From Pullulanibacillus pueri (GTDB lineage Bacteria; Bacillota; Bacilli; Bacillales; Sporolactobacillaceae), in assembly GCF_014639255.1 (NCBI RefSeq), contig NZ_BMFV01000008.1, positions 62,001-126,000 of the forward strand: DNA of 64,000 nt. Reading direction: 5' to 3'. Each line of letters begins with the position of its first letter. Position 1 is the first letter of the stretch. Shown here in pieces: positions 1-9,876 of this stretch. Made by a program: the position numbers and the translations under genes. Under the pieces are notes generated by a model, which did not search any database, was not told the origin of the DNA, and saw only the letters and a list, made by a program, of their open reading frames with translations.

Positions 1-513
1 ACACCTTTTTCCATTGGTGATTGGATCATGACGCCTAGTGTTGAAGGTGTAGTGGAGGATATTTCCTTTCGATCCACAAAGATTAGAACCTTTGCCGATG
101 CCTTAGTAGCTATCCCGAATTCCACACTTGCAAATGAAGCTATTACAAACTGGACAAAGATGAACAAACGACAATTAACCTTTGAAATTGAACTGGATCT
201 TCGAACACCCAGGGACCGCATCGAAGCTTGTCTCAAGGATATCAGAGAGATGCTACATAACAATGAAGCAATAGATAAAGATGCCATCTTTGTTCATTTT
301 AAAGACATGAAGACCACCGGCTATACGTTGTACTTTTATTTTTTCACTAAGACTACTGTTTGGGAAGAATGGCTCACAATCCGAGAAAGCGTCAATTTAG
401 AGGTGTTAAAAATTCTTGAAGCTCACCATGTCGAGCTCTCAATACCGGGGCGCACCGTTTTTTACCAAAACGATCACCCTTCTGACGCCCTTGAACGTTC
501 CCGAGATTCATAA
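1..513 (+). CDS. MscS-family mechanosensitive ion channel, C-terminal part (partial)
   Basis: The reading frame is open from base 1, so the 5' part of the gene lies outside the window; an internal ATG at 28 is not the start. The visible 170 residues begin with the MscS beta-domain signature (PFSIGDWI, GVVEDISFRSTKIRTF, VPNS-like IPNSTLANE) and continue into the alpha/beta C-terminal domain of the cytoplasmic cage. Such channels open under membrane tension and release solutes during osmotic downshift. The closest remembered relatives are the YhdY/YfkC type of Bacillus. The missing part would hold the membrane helices. A strong terminator follows at 570-610. Confidence 0.88.
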   Translation, partial: TPFSIGDWIMTPSVEGVVEDISFRSTKIRTFADALVAIPNSTLANEAITNWTKMNKRQLTFEIELDLRTPRDRIEACLKDIREMLHNNEAIDKDAIFVHFKDMKTTGYTLYFYFFTKTTVWEEWLTIRESVNLEVLKILEAHHVELSIPGRTVFYQNDHPSDALERSRDS

Positions 514-569
514 AAAGCTGCCTTTTAAGCAACATTTAACTGTGGTAAATCACGAGCACATTCAAAAAG

Positions 570-610
570 GGTCTAAAAAATTCGATGAATGAATTTTTTA
601 GACCTTTTTT
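570..610. terminator. Bidirectional intrinsic terminator between the MscS and MFS genes
   Basis: A perfect 14-bp stem (570-583 with 591-604) has a 7-base loop and runs of T on both exits (605-610 on plus, the A run at 563-568 on minus). It can end the MscS transcript and also the convergent MFS transcript. Confidence 0.85.
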
Positions 611-660
611 ATATTTCTATAAAAATAAATGATGGTAATAACTTTCTCTTGTCACTATGC

Positions 661-1875
661 TTATGCCCCTCTCCTTTGCTCCTGTAAAGAATGTTTATTT
701 TTCGTTGAGCGCCCCGATAACGTTGTGACCAAAATATAGAGAAGGATAAAGACAAAAATAAGGACTGAAGAGGTTCCAAACATTTTATGAAAACTTGTGG
801 CATCGGCTACGGTTCCTAATGAGACAGCACCAAGGGCCATCCCTAAATCCATAAAATTAAGGGTCATGGCATTCGCTGTACCTTTTTTATCTGGAGCTAC
901 CCGACTCACTGCCCAGGCTTGAAGTGTAGGCTGAATGACCCCATAGGCGATACCATAAAATACTGCAGATAAGATTAATCCTCCTGTCGTCCCTGTCTGT
1001 GATAAGCATAAAAGTCCAACAATCCCACAAATCGCTGAAGGAATAATAAGAAATTTGTGTCCGAAACGGTCATAAATTCTTCCTGAAAACGGACGTGTTA
1101 CAATCATCGCAACAGCGGTAACCAAGAAAAACAAGGAGGTATGATCCTGAATATGAGATTCTTTTCCTAGGCCATCGATAAAATTGACGATTCCTGAAAA
1201 CGTAATATAAAATAACATCACCAAAAAGGTCGGCATAAAGGCTTTTTTATCAAAAGCATAAGAAAGAACGGATCCTCTTGGTGTCTTAGTTTGCGCAAGG
1301 GGTTCTGAACGTTTATTCTTTATAAAAAAGCTACCCACTAAGGTCAATAGGGCCAATACAATGGTCAGACCTAACAACCAAATAAAAGGCGTTGATTGTA
1401 AAAGCGCTAAGGCTAGCATTGGCGCTAAACTGGTTCCGAGACTTGTAGCCAGACCAAAATAACCAATGCCCTCACCAAGCCTTTTCGTGGGAATTAATTG
1501 CGTCGCGAAGGTCGCTAGAAGCGTCGTCGCAATACCAAAGGTCATACCCTGTAAAAACCGAAGTAGCATTAATAAAGAAAAAGACTCTTGACCTAAACTT
1601 GCCGCAAGAGTAAGTGTTAAGAATATTAATGTTGAAATTAATGTGATTTTCATGTTGATTTTATGAACGAATATACCAATAAATGGACGAATAACAATAG
1701 CCCCTAACATAAAAAAGGTCGTCATCAGCCCACCTTTTGATGAACTTCCGGTTGTTCCTGTTATAAATATGGGAAACCCCGCTGTTAATGATTGTAAACA
1801 TAGAAAAAATAAAAATGTTAAAACGATGACCATTACAAATTGGGTGGTCCATAGCTTTGATGATTGATCTGTCAT
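661..1875 (-). CDS. MFS multidrug-efflux-type transporter
   Basis: A 404-residue integral membrane protein with about 12 hydrophobic segments and the usual two-halves MFS layout. Between TM2 and TM3 it has a motif A-like stretch (RPFIGIFVHK), repeated in the second half (RPFSGRIYDRFGHK). It resembles the YwoG/YfkF type of Bacillus exporters; the substrate cannot be told from sequence. The ATG at 1875 is preceded by AAGAGGGAT, which overlaps the stop of the upstream marR gene, so the two genes are co-transcribed. A MarR gene directly upstream suggests drug- or phenolic-responsive export, which is inference. Confidence 0.85.
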   Translation of the reverse strand: MTDQSSKLWTTQFVMVIVLTFLFFLCLQSLTAGFPIFITGTTGSSSKGGLMTTFFMLGAIVIRPFIGIFVHKINMKITLISTLIFLTLTLAASLGQESFSLLMLLRFLQGMTFGIATTLLATFATQLIPTKRLGEGIGYFGLATSLGTSLAPMLALALLQSTPFIWLLGLTIVLALLTLVGSFFIKNKRSEPLAQTKTPRGSVLSYAFDKKAFMPTFLVMLFYITFSGIVNFIDGLGKESHIQDHTSLFFLVTAVAMIVTRPFSGRIYDRFGHKFLIIPSAICGIVGLLCLSQTGTTGGLILSAVFYGIAYGVIQPTLQAWAVSRVAPDKKGTANAMTLNFMDLGMALGAVSLGTVADATSFHKMFGTSSVLIFVFILLYILVTTLSGRSTKNKHSLQEQRRGA

Positions 1876-1887
1876 GTATTATCCCTC

Positions 1888-2322
1888 TTAATCTTTGATG
1901 TCTTGAATATTATGAATGATTTTTCTTAACACGTCTTGGTAGTTGCTTAATTCCTCAGTAGAGAGTCCTGCTACTATTTGTTCAAAGATCTCTTCGATAA
2001 CAGTATATATGCTTTTCGTGAGTTCGCGTCCCTTTGGCGTCAGACAAACAAGAAAAGAACGGCGATCATTAGGATTTTTCACCCTCTCAATAAATGCATG
2101 GGACTCCAGCAAATCTAAAATTTTTGTAAGTGTCGCCTGGTCCTTATCCGAAGCCTCTGCAAGCCTCTTTTGGCTACTATCCCCCTGTTGATCCAATCGT
2201 TTTAAAACCGTCCACTGCTCAGCTGTCAGATTATAAGGCTTTAAACGCGAATTAAGTAAGCGCGTTATGTGCTTCCCGGTTTTTACAGTATTAAATCCAA
2301 TGGCTTCATCATAATCCACCAT
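1888..2322 (-). CDS. MarR-family transcriptional regulator
   Basis: A 144-residue winged-helix protein. The recognition region (QKRLAEASDKDQATLTKILD) and the wing with the DRRSF motif are typical of MarR dimers that repress neighbouring efflux genes. I place the start at ATG 2322 because AAAGGTGG lies 8 bases upstream; the longer frame to 2343 would begin with TTG directly against another purine stretch. It is the first gene of a two-gene unit with the MFS transporter 12 bases downstream. The AT-rich region upstream (2323-2440) should hold its promoter and operator, but I could not single out a palindrome. Confidence 0.87.
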   Translation of the reverse strand: MVDYDEAIGFNTVKTGKHITRLLNSRLKPYNLTAEQWTVLKRLDQQGDSSQKRLAEASDKDQATLTKILDLLESHAFIERVKNPNDRRSFLVCLTPKGRELTKSIYTVIEEIFEQIVAGLSTEELSNYQDVLRKIIHNIQDIKD

Positions 2323-2443
2323 AATTAATCCCACCTTTTTCAACTTCCTTTATTATATCAACGGACTTATATGGTGTAAATATAATTTGTGCACTAATTA
2401 TTTTTATACAAATAAAATGCACCCTTACTAATGGAGGGCTTCC

Positions 2444-2502
2444 AATAAAAAAAACACCTCTATCTACTGAATTCTTTCCAAATCCAATAAATAAAGGTGT
2501 TT
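2444..2502 (-). terminator. Probable terminator of spo0A
   Basis: On the minus strand, arms at 2491-2502 and 2452-2463 pair over about 12 bp with one mismatch and are followed by a run of eight T. The loop is long (about 27 bases), so this is a moderate call. Confidence 0.5.
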
Positions 2503-2618
2503 AATTGTATTAAAAAAGTCCAGTAGTTGACTTTCCAAACAGCTTAGTTGGCTCCTTGCTTTGGTTACTAATTATTAACAAGCACTATTGATCCTTATGT
2601 AGCAATGCGGGTTACCTA

Positions 2619-3416
2619 CTATCCTGCCTTATGTTCAATTCTCAGTTTGTCAGCAACCATCGCAATAAACTCTGAATTGGTTGGCTTTGCCTTTGTCATG
2701 GAGACGGTGTAACCAAAGAGATCGGAGATGGAATCAATGTTACCCCGACTCCAAGCGACTTCTATAGCATGGCGGATCGCTCGTTCAACACGGCTAGCGG
2801 TTGTTTTATATTTTTTGGCAATATCCGGATAAAGAACCTTAGTAATGGATCCGAGAAGCTCAATGTCGTTATAAACCATCGAAATCGCCTCTCTTAAATA
2901 CATATAGCCCTTAATATGAGCGGGTACACCAATCTCATGAATTATACTTGTGATATTCGCATCTAAATTATGCGATTTTTGAACAGGCGGTTGTTGTGTA
3001 GTGGTAACAAGTGGACGGCTAGGCTTCAAAGTTGGAACCTTTTTTCCATGAACCTGACGAATATTATTGATCAAATTCTCAATATCAAAAGGTTTAAGTA
3101 TGAAATATGACGCTCCGAGTTCAACCGCTTTCTTTGTCACATCCTCCTGGCCAAAAGCCGTGAGCATAATGACACTCGGTTGTGGTGATGTGATGTCTTC
3201 GCGCATGCTCTTAAGGACACCGAGTCCATCGAGATGAGGCATAATTATATCTAAAACCAAAATATCTGGTTTTGTTTCTTTAACAACAGATAAACAATCC
3301 TGCCCGTTATTTGCTACACCAACGATTTCAATATCTTCTGTTGCCTCACAATATTCCTGTATAAGATGAATAAGTTCTTGATTATCATCAGTTAAACACA
3401 CCCTGATCTTTTCCAA
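2619..3416 (-). CDS. spo0A: Sporulation master response regulator Spo0A
   Basis: A 265-residue protein with an N-terminal receiver domain (acidic pocket D10-D11, phospho-acceptor D56 in LVLDIIMP, T86, K108) and a C-terminal Spo0A effector domain (about 150-265) with the conserved helix-turn-helix [19 protein letters not shown]. Phosphorylated through the phosphorelay, it binds 0A boxes and starts sporulation and other stationary-phase responses. The start is a TTG at 3416 with AAGGAGGAG 7 bases upstream. The gene sits next to spoIVB and recN as in other endospore formers. The upstream region carries several 0A boxes, consistent with autoregulation. Confidence 0.98.
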   Translation of the reverse strand: MEKIRVCLTDDNQELIHLIQEYCEATEDIEIVGVANNGQDCLSVVKETKPDILVLDIIMPHLDGLGVLKSMREDITSPQPSVIMLTAFGQEDVTKKAVELGASYFILKPFDIENLINNIRQVHGKKVPTLKPSRPLVTTTQQPPVQKSHNLDANITSIIHEIGVPAHIKGYMYLREAISMVYNDIELLGSITKVLYPDIAKKYKTTASRVERAIRHAIEVAWSRGNIDSISDLFGYTVSMTKAKPTNSEFIAMVADKLRIEHKAG

Positions 3417-3462
3417 TTTGCTGCTCCTCCTTGAGTTCTTCTATTTTCTCTGTGATATAAAC

Positions 3463-3720
3463 TTCGACAATCACTTTCCTGTTCCCTTTTAATCATAACA
3501 TTAAATAGAGTGGCGTTAAGGGGCACTCGATTCTATTTTTATCACTTTATTTCGACAATTATTTACATTTAAAGAGAAATTCTATTCTGAAATGACTTGA
3601 TTGCCTATCACAATTTCGACGGATTGTTCTTAAAATCTGTTTTTTAATTCTTTAAGTTTGTTGTTTCAATTGAGGTTTTGTCGAAAATTATTTTAATTGT
3701 TTTTCGAAAAAAGCATCAAA
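3463..3720. promoter_or_regulatory. spo0A upstream region with several 0A boxes
   Basis: The 430 bases upstream of spo0A carry matches to the 0A box TGTCGAA. There are exact matches on the minus strand at 3463-3469 and 3551-3557 and on the plus strand at 3679-3685. One-mismatch matches lie at 3615-3621 (CGTCGAA) and about 3713-3719 (TTTCGAA). In B. subtilis spo0A has a vegetative and a sigma-H promoter with 0A boxes in this region. I did not find a sigma-H promoter that I would defend. Confidence 0.6.
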
Positions 3721-3825
3721 AAAGACAGGAAATAGGAGAAAAACGATTCAACGTCTAATTATTGGAATAAAGAGGTGATCCCTAAAGAGAATGGCTCCCA
3801 TAACTAAGACAAGCAAAAAGGTGCA

Positions 3826-3858
3826 AAAGAAAAAGCGAGCTGCCATTTAGCTCGCTTT
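3826..3858 (-). terminator. Terminator of spoIVB, overlapping its last codons
   Basis: A 10-bp perfect stem (3849-3858 with 3832-3841) is followed on the minus strand by a T-rich run. The distal arm begins inside the final codons of spoIVB, so the terminator and the KKAS C-terminus share sequence. Confidence 0.8.
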
Positions 3859-5142
3859 CTTCTTCTCATGTTGATCATTATAAATATCAATACCCGCTTC
3901 TTTTAACATCCATTCGATATGACATCCATACCCACTGGTCGGATCATTGACAAAAACATGGGTGACCGCTCCAATGAGTTTGCCATTTTGAATAATGGGA
4001 CTGCCGCTCATCCCTTGGACAATACCTCCTGTTTTGTTCAGAAGTTCTGGATCTGTAACCTTAATGACCAATCCCTTCGTGGCAGGGAAATCTTGTTTCA
4101 CCGAATTAAGGATTTTTACATCATAAGCCTCGACTTTACTTCCATTCACTACCGTTAAGATTTTGGCTGGCCCTTCCTTGACTTCATCTTCTAAAGCAAT
4201 TGGCAGACCCTTTTCAAACATTCCATTCGAAATGTCTTGATTAAGTTTACCAAAAATGCCAAACGGTGTGTTTTTATCTACACTTCCTATTGGCTTTTCA
4301 TCAGAAGGAAAGCTCGCAATTTTCTCTCCTGGATGACCATCCTTGCCTTTATCAATTGCGCTCACTTGAGAATTTACAATTTGTCCATTATGGACACGGA
4401 TCGGTTCCTTGGTATCAATATCTGAAATCACATGGCCTAAGGCCCCGTATTTACCTGATCTAGGATCGTAGAATGACATGGTGCCTATACCTGCTGCCGA
4501 ATCTCTAATGTATAAACCAATTCTATACTTTTGATCATTCTGATCCTTTAATGGCTGCAAAGTAAGTGTCTTCTGTCCTCCATCGCTACGCACTACCACA
4601 AGTTTTAACGCTTTTCCTTCAGCATCATTGATGGCATTTTTTACATCTGCCATTTTCTCAATTGTTTCACCGTTTATCTTAGTTATAATATCGCCAACCT
4701 TAACACCGGCTTCTTCCCCTGGCGATTTTTCTCCAGCCTTTGTATCCACTAAATGATAGCCCACAACAAGAACGCCAACAGAATTCAACTTAATTCCAAT
4801 TGACTCTCCACCTGGAACTAAACGAATATCTGGTACCACATTAACTCCCACCTTTTTTACGGGAATGTGTCCGACGGATACCATCATATCAGTTTGACCT
4901 GTCTGTTTTCCGTGTAGAGTTCCTTTGGTTTGACCGCTAACGGTTATGACCTTGGGGTTTTGACTTGTGACATGGGTAGCTGTTGGTAATTGAGATGCTA
5001 AAGATGATGTTTCTTGACTGAAGATAGTTAAGTGATGCGGTATTGCAAGATACTCGTGTACGGGTTTAAAAAATCCTAGGCTTATTAAGAAGCCAAGGAG
5101 AACCAAACCAATCGTGCGTCTTATTACCTCCGACTTCTTCAT
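3847..5142 (-). CDS. spoIVB: SpoIVB serine peptidase (sigma-K checkpoint signal)
   Basis: A 431-residue PDZ-containing S55 peptidase. An N-terminal membrane anchor lies at about residues 10-26, a PDZ domain at about 110-200, and the peptidase domain follows. The catalytic residues are all present: H237 in [10 protein letters not shown]364 in KVTDPELL and S379 in QGMSGSP. It is made in the forespore and secreted into the intermembrane space, where it triggers SpoIVFA/BofA cleavage and pro-sigma-K processing. It lies between spo0A and recN, the classic order. The ATG at 5142 follows GAGGAGAG. Length is close to the usual 425 or so residues. Confidence 0.97.
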   Translation of the reverse strand: MKKSEVIRRTIGLVLLGFLISLGFFKPVHEYLAIPHHLTIFSQETSSLASQLPTATHVTSQNPKVITVSGQTKGTLHGKQTGQTDMMVSVGHIPVKKVGVNVVPDIRLVPGGESIGIKLNSVGVLVVGYHLVDTKAGEKSPGEEAGVKVGDIITKINGETIEKMADVKNAINDAEGKALKLVVVRSDGGQKTLTLQPLKDQNDQKYRIGLYIRDSAAGIGTMSFYDPRSGKYGALGHVISDIDTKEPIRVHNGQIVNSQVSAIDKGKDGHPGEKIASFPSDEKPIGSVDKNTPFGIFGKLNQDISNGMFEKGLPIALEDEVKEGPAKILTVVNGSKVEAYDVKILNSVKQDFPATKGLVIKVTDPELLNKTGGIVQGMSGSPIIQNGKLIGAVTHVFVNDPTSGYGCHIEWMLKEAGIDIYNDQHEKKKAS

Positions 5143-5226
5143 GATTCACTCTCCTCGCTCCTAACCTACACCTTATTGCATTTATTAACTTTGCCTTTTA
5201 TGGGGAGAAATATAACTGCTTCGATG

Positions 5227-5256
5227 AAAAAAAGCTATCCAAAAGGTGGATAGCTA
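5227..5256 (-). terminator. Terminator of the dxs-tlyA-recN unit
   Basis: An 8-bp perfect stem (5248-5255 with 5233-5240) with a 7-base loop is followed by a run of T on the minus strand, directly after the recN stop. Confidence 0.85.
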
Positions 5257-5262
5257 GTCATG

Positions 5263-6963
5263 TCATGCTTTTACTTCCTTTGCAAGCCCTAACAACTCGT
5301 AGGCGTGTTGTTTCGTCAAATCCGTCATTTCTACCCCCGAAATCATCCTGGCAATTTCTGATGCTTGATCATCCTCATTTAAACGGGTCACGGTCGTCTT
5401 CGTGCGGTTTCCTTTAACCTCTTTGGAAATAAACAAATGATGATCTGCCATGGCTGCGACTTGAGGCAAGTGCGTAATACAAAAAATTTGTGAGGCCTGT
5501 GATAATTGAAAGATTTTTTCTGCCATCGCCTGAGCCACTCGACCGCTCACTCCAGTATCAACTTCATCAAAGATAATGGAAGTGATGCCTTGGAAGGACT
5601 TGAAATGAGACTTTAACGCCAGCATAATACGTGACATTTCTCCACCTGATGCAATACGCGCCAACGGCTTTAATGGCTCTCCTGGATTAGTTGCAATGTA
5701 AAATTCGACGCGATCAATGCCTTCACGTGAATAAGTATTCAAATCCTCAGGGGCTTTGTTGGATGCTTTGACAACAACATCAAACCTGGCCTTCTCCATA
5801 TATAGATCCTTAAGTTCACGATTAATGGCTTTGGTTAATTTCTGTGCAGCCTGCTTCCGAATGGAAGAAAGAGCCTCAGCGTGGGTGCGGAGCTTGTCCA
5901 TATACGTTTTTAATTGTCCGCTTAAATCCTCAATCGTTTGGTCACGATCCATTAAATCATCATACTCACGCTTGATGTCTTCATAATACGCCAGCACATC
6001 GGATAGCGTTCGTCCATATTTTCTCTTTAAATTATTGAATTCATTCAAACGGGCTTCCACTTGATCGATTCGACCTGGCTCATATTCCATCTGATCAAGA
6101 TAATCACGCAGGCGATACATCTGATCCTCAAGTGTATAAAAATGATTTGATATCGCATGGGTCATTTCATCTAAATCAGATTCAAGTGCTTGAACATGTT
6201 CGAGCTCATTGACTGCTATTCTTAACCAATCTAAGCCTTTTTGTTCACCACTTAATGCTTCATAACTTGTGGCAACGGCTTCATGAATACGTTCAAAGTT
6301 ATTGAGTTTTCGCTTCTCCTCCATCAGAAAGGTTTCTTCGTCTTCCTTAATAGCAGCCTCTTCAATCTCTTTCATCTGATAACGTAAAAGATCTAATCTT
6401 TGCGCAATATGACGTTCATTATCACTAAATTGTTGTATTTTAGAATAAATTTCCCTAGCCTCATGATAATAAGCACTATATTCCTTTTTGAGGCTCTCGA
6501 GTTTGGGGCCGCCAAATCGATCAAGTAGCTGAATATGATTTTCTGAATGCAACAATTCCTGGTGTTCATTCTGACCATGGATATCAATAAGATATTGACC
6601 CACTTCTCGCAAATGAGAAAGTGTCACCATTTTGCCATTCACTCGACATACACTTTTGCCATTGCTATAGATCTGTCTTCTCAGAATGACCATATCATCT
6701 CCATCATCAATCCCAATATCCTTAAGAACAGCTTTACAAGCATTGGATCCTGTAATGTCAAACAAGGCTTCAATCTCGGCTTTTTGGGCGCCATGTCTGA
6801 CATATTCAGAGGAACCTCTTCCCCCAACCAAGAGAGTAATAGCATCTATGATGATGGACTTACCAGCTCCAGTCTCACCTGTGATCACCGTTAATCCGTC
6901 TTCAAAAGAAATATTTAACTTCTCTATAATCGCAAAATTTTCCACTCGAAGTTCGACAAGCAT
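5263..6963 (-). CDS. recN: DNA repair protein RecN
   Basis: A 566-residue SMC-like ATPase of double-strand break repair. The Walker A motif GETGAGKS lies at about 29-36; a long coiled-coil middle (about 160-370) is followed by the signature LASGGEMSR and the Walker B region IIFDEVDTGVSG. The start is placed at ATG 6963, giving MLVELRVENFAI, which matches the family N-terminus; it is preceded by AAAGGGGAAGGG. A longer frame to TTG 6981 has no well-spaced ribosome site. Upstream lies tlyA after 51 bases; in many bacilli argR (ahrC) would sit between them and it is absent here. Confidence 0.96.
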   Translation of the reverse strand: MLVELRVENFAIIEKLNISFEDGLTVITGETGAGKSIIIDAITLLVGGRGSSEYVRHGAQKAEIEALFDITGSNACKAVLKDIGIDDGDDMVILRRQIYSNGKSVCRVNGKMVTLSHLREVGQYLIDIHGQNEHQELLHSENHIQLLDRFGGPKLESLKKEYSAYYHEAREIYSKIQQFSDNERHIAQRLDLLRYQMKEIEEAAIKEDEETFLMEEKRKLNNFERIHEAVATSYEALSGEQKGLDWLRIAVNELEHVQALESDLDEMTHAISNHFYTLEDQMYRLRDYLDQMEYEPGRIDQVEARLNEFNNLKRKYGRTLSDVLAYYEDIKREYDDLMDRDQTIEDLSGQLKTYMDKLRTHAEALSSIRKQAAQKLTKAINRELKDLYMEKARFDVVVKASNKAPEDLNTYSREGIDRVEFYIATNPGEPLKPLARIASGGEMSRIMLALKSHFKSFQGITSIIFDEVDTGVSGRVAQAMAEKIFQLSQASQIFCITHLPQVAAMADHHLFISKEVKGNRTKTTVTRLNEDDQASEIARMISGVEMTDLTKQHAYELLGLAKEVKA

Positions 6964-7014
6964 ATCCCTTCCCCTTTCCAACTCCTAACCCTTTACAAAA
7001 GGAGGTGTTATACT

Positions 7015-7836
7015 TTATGAATGAAAAGACCGATGAGCCAGCTGAATGACTTCTTGAAGACGACCTGGTTCAAGAGTACTCTGCCCCTGGTCATCTGCTC
7101 CCGACCACTTAAGATGGGCTAGAAATTCTATATTTCCTTCTCCCCCCGTGATCGGTGAAAAGTCCACACCCATGACACTATAGCCTTCCTGGATAGCAAA
7201 GGAAAGAATCTCCTCAAGCACTCGAAGATGAATTTTGGGATCACGTACAATCCCTTTCTTTCCAACTTCTTCGCGCCCGGCCTCAAATTGAGGTTTGACG
7301 AGAACCACCGCTTCACCTTGAGGAATGAGGATTTCTTTTAACGGGACAAGAATTTTCTTTAAAGATATAAATGATACGTCTGCCGTTGCAACATCAGGAA
7401 GACCCACTTCAAAATCCTCTGGCCTTGAATATCGAAAATTTGTCTTTTCCATAACGATAACACGTGGATCATTACGTAATTTCCACGCCAACTGATTATA
7501 GCCTACATCAAGGGCATAAACGCTTAACGCCCCATTTTGCAAGGCACAATCAGTAAACCCACCTGTGGAAGAACCAATATCCAACATTTTTTTGCCATTG
7601 ACTGAAAAAGAAAAAACTTTCAAGGCTTTTTCAAGTTTTAGTCCGCCTCGACCGACGTAAGGCAATGGATCCCCCTTTACACGTAAGGCAACATCGGCAC
7701 TTAACTTAGTCCCTGGCTTATCAATACGCTCATTTTCATGGAAAACAAGCCCGGCCATAATTGCACGCCGAGCTTTCTCTCTTGATTCAAAGAATCCATT
7801 TTGCACTAGTAATATGTCCACACGTTCCTTCATCAT
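7015..7836 (-). CDS. tlyA: TlyA-family rRNA 2'-O-methyltransferase / S4-domain protein
   Basis: A 273-residue protein with an N-terminal S4 RNA-binding domain (about 3-65) and an FtsJ-like methyltransferase domain with the SAM-binding loop [13 protein letters not shown] near residue 85 and the later VKPQFEAG motif. It corresponds to YqxC of B. subtilis; mycobacterial TlyA methylates ribosomal RNA, and the target here is inferred from that. Its ATG overlaps the dxs stop (ATGATGA), so translation is coupled to dxs. The product ends at a histidine-rich tail. Confidence 0.92.
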   Translation of the reverse strand: MMKERVDILLVQNGFFESREKARRAIMAGLVFHENERIDKPGTKLSADVALRVKGDPLPYVGRGGLKLEKALKVFSFSVNGKKMLDIGSSTGGFTDCALQNGALSVYALDVGYNQLAWKLRNDPRVIVMEKTNFRYSRPEDFEVGLPDVATADVSFISLKKILVPLKEILIPQGEAVVLVKPQFEAGREEVGKKGIVRDPKIHLRVLEEILSFAIQEGYSVMGVDFSPITGGEGNIEFLAHLKWSGADDQGQSTLEPGRLQEVIQLAHRSFHS

Positions 7837-9734
7837 TTATAAGCCCTTTCTGTACTATTTTGGGGCAATAAATGTTGGATACGAGCAACAACATCGTCTG
7901 ATGTCAGCGCAATTTCCTTTAGAAGCTTCTTCACACTGCCATGCTCAATAAACCGATCAGGAATCCCCATGCATTCGATTAGGTGGTGATGATACCCATG
8001 TTCATGGAAAAATTCTAAAACACCACTGCCAAATCCACCCTTAAGGACCCCTTCCTCCAGTGTGAGTATGGGGATATTTTCTTCAGCTAAATGTTCAAGC
8101 ATTTTTTCGTCCATTGGCTTTATAAAACGAGCATTGATGACTCTAACAGAGATGCCTTCCTTCTGTAGGCTTTTTGCAGCCTCTAACGCTTCCTGAAGCA
8201 TCGGCCCAAAGCTAAGAATAGCGACATCATGCCCTTCACGAAGAACCTCCCATGAACCAAAAGGAATGGGGTGAAGTTCTGTGTCCATTTTAACCCCTAG
8301 TCCGTTCCCTCGCGGCAAACGTACAGATACAGGTCCATGTTGATCCTTTATAGCGGTATAAACCATATGTCTAAGCTCATTCTCGTCTTTGCCCATCATG
8401 ATTGCCATGTTAGGAATACTTCTCAAAAAGGCAATATCAAAAACGCCCTGATGTGTTTCTCCATCAGCACCGACTAATCCAGAACGATCAACTGTGAACA
8501 CAACATTGAGATTTTGTCGGCAAACATCATGTAAAATTTGGTCATAAGCTCTTTGCATAAATGTTGAATATATTGAAACAACTGGCTTCATATTTTGAGT
8601 AGCCAGACCCGCGGCCATTGTTGTAGCATGCTGCTCAGCAATGCCAACATCGAAAAGGCGTTTGGGAAACCGTTTTTGGAAGCCCTCCAATTTTGAACCG
8701 ACAACCATGGCAGGTGTAATCACAACAACTTTTTCGTCTTTTTCAGCAAGCTCTGTTAACGTATCTCCTACAACCTGACTATATGAAGGAGCCGAATCGA
8801 CCGGTTTAATAAAAGCACCAGATTCAATTTTATAAGGCCCAGGTCCGTGCCATTTCCCTGTTGCATCGGATTCCGCAGGTTGATACCCCTTCCCTTTTTG
8901 GGTTAACACATGGACGATCACGGGACCGTTAGTCTTTTTAGCATAATTCAAATTATCCCTAAGATCATCAAAGTTATGACCATCTACTGGACCTAAATAG
9001 GTAATACCAAGTTCTTCAAAAAAGATGCCCGAAACCAATAAATACTTAAGGGTATCCTTTACACGTTCAGCTGCAGCTGAAATTTTCCCACCAAAGGCAG
9101 GGATCTTTTTCATTAGATATTCCAAATCTTCTTTGACCTTTTGATATCTTCCGGCTGTTCGCAAACGCCCTAACATATTATTTAATGCACCTACGTTAGG
9201 CGCAATGGACATTTTATTATCATTAAGGATAATAATCATGTTTTTTTGTTCATGTCCGATGTGATCTAGGGCTTCTAAGGCCATCCCTCCGGTTAATGCA
9301 CCATCACCAATAATAGGGATAATATACTCATCAGTTCCTCTTAAATCACGCGCGATCGCCATTCCCATAGCGGCAGACAATGAAGTCGAACTATGCCCTG
9401 CTTCCCAAACATCATGAACGCTTTCATTTCTTTTAGGAAAGCCACATAATCCTTTATATTGTCTCAATGTATCAAATTGATCGGCGCGCCCTGTTAATAT
9501 TTTATGGACATAAGCTTGGTGTCCCACATCCCATAAAAATTTGTCCTTAGGGCTATCAAAGATTTTATGAAGCATAAGGGTTAATTCAACGACACCTAAA
9601 TTAGGTGCGATATGCCCTCCGGTGACGGAAAGTTTCTCCACAAGAAATTGGCGGATATCACTTGCCAAAGCTTCTAACTCTTGCTTGCTCGTATTTTTTA
9701 AAAACGTCGGATCCTTAATTGTATTTACGTCCAT
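7833..9734 (-). CDS. dxs: 1-deoxy-D-xylulose-5-phosphate synthase
   Basis: A 633-residue thiamine-diphosphate enzyme that condenses pyruvate and glyceraldehyde 3-phosphate, the first step of the MEP isoprenoid pathway. The TPP-binding motif [14 protein letters not shown] lies near residue 150, and the transketolase central and C-terminal domains follow ([15 protein letters not shown] near 430). Length matches the family. Translation starts at ATG 9734 behind a weak ribosome site (GAAGTGAG). Upstream is the OLE RNA region and then ispA, the same pathway, as in OLE-containing Firmicutes. Confidence 0.97.
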   Translation of the reverse strand: MDVNTIKDPTFLKNTSKQELEALASDIRQFLVEKLSVTGGHIAPNLGVVELTLMLHKIFDSPKDKFLWDVGHQAYVHKILTGRADQFDTLRQYKGLCGFPKRNESVHDVWEAGHSSTSLSAAMGMAIARDLRGTDEYIIPIIGDGALTGGMALEALDHIGHEQKNMIIILNDNKMSIAPNVGALNNMLGRLRTAGRYQKVKEDLEYLMKKIPAFGGKISAAAERVKDTLKYLLVSGIFFEELGITYLGPVDGHNFDDLRDNLNYAKKTNGPVIVHVLTQKGKGYQPAESDATGKWHGPGPYKIESGAFIKPVDSAPSYSQVVGDTLTELAEKDEKVVVITPAMVVGSKLEGFQKRFPKRLFDVGIAEQHATTMAAGLATQNMKPVVSIYSTFMQRAYDQILHDVCRQNLNVVFTVDRSGLVGADGETHQGVFDIAFLRSIPNMAIMMGKDENELRHMVYTAIKDQHGPVSVRLPRGNGLGVKMDTELHPIPFGSWEVLREGHDVAILSFGPMLQEALEAAKSLQKEGISVRVINARFIKPMDEKMLEHLAEENIPILTLEEGVLKGGFGSGVLEFFHEHGYHHHLIECMGIPDRFIEHGSVKKLLKEIALTSDDVVARIQHLLPQNSTERAYK

Positions 9735-9744
9735 TTTTGAACAC

Positions 9745-9861
9745 TCACTTCATTTCGCATTCTAAGCTATTTGAAAAAATAGCCGCTAACACAAGCGTGA
9801 TAACGGCAATGCATATGACTCCATTTAAGTGACTTCTGTATATCAACCTGAGCCTAATCAA
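9745..9861 (-). CDS. Doubtful 38-residue hydrophobic peptide between the OLE RNA and dxs
   Basis: A frame starting at TTG 9861, eight bases after a GGGG stretch, encodes a short basic N-terminus (RLRLIYRSH) and one strong membrane segment ([16 protein letters not shown]). It lies where other genomes have oapA, the membrane partner of OLE RNA, but it is much shorter. It could be a relic of that gene, a short membrane peptide, or a chance frame; the same frame also runs upstream through the RNA region, which lowers confidence. Confidence 0.25.
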   Translation of the reverse strand: MIRLRLIYRSHLNGVICIAVITLVLAAIFSNSLECEMK

Positions 9862-9876
9862 TTTCTCGACCCCGAA

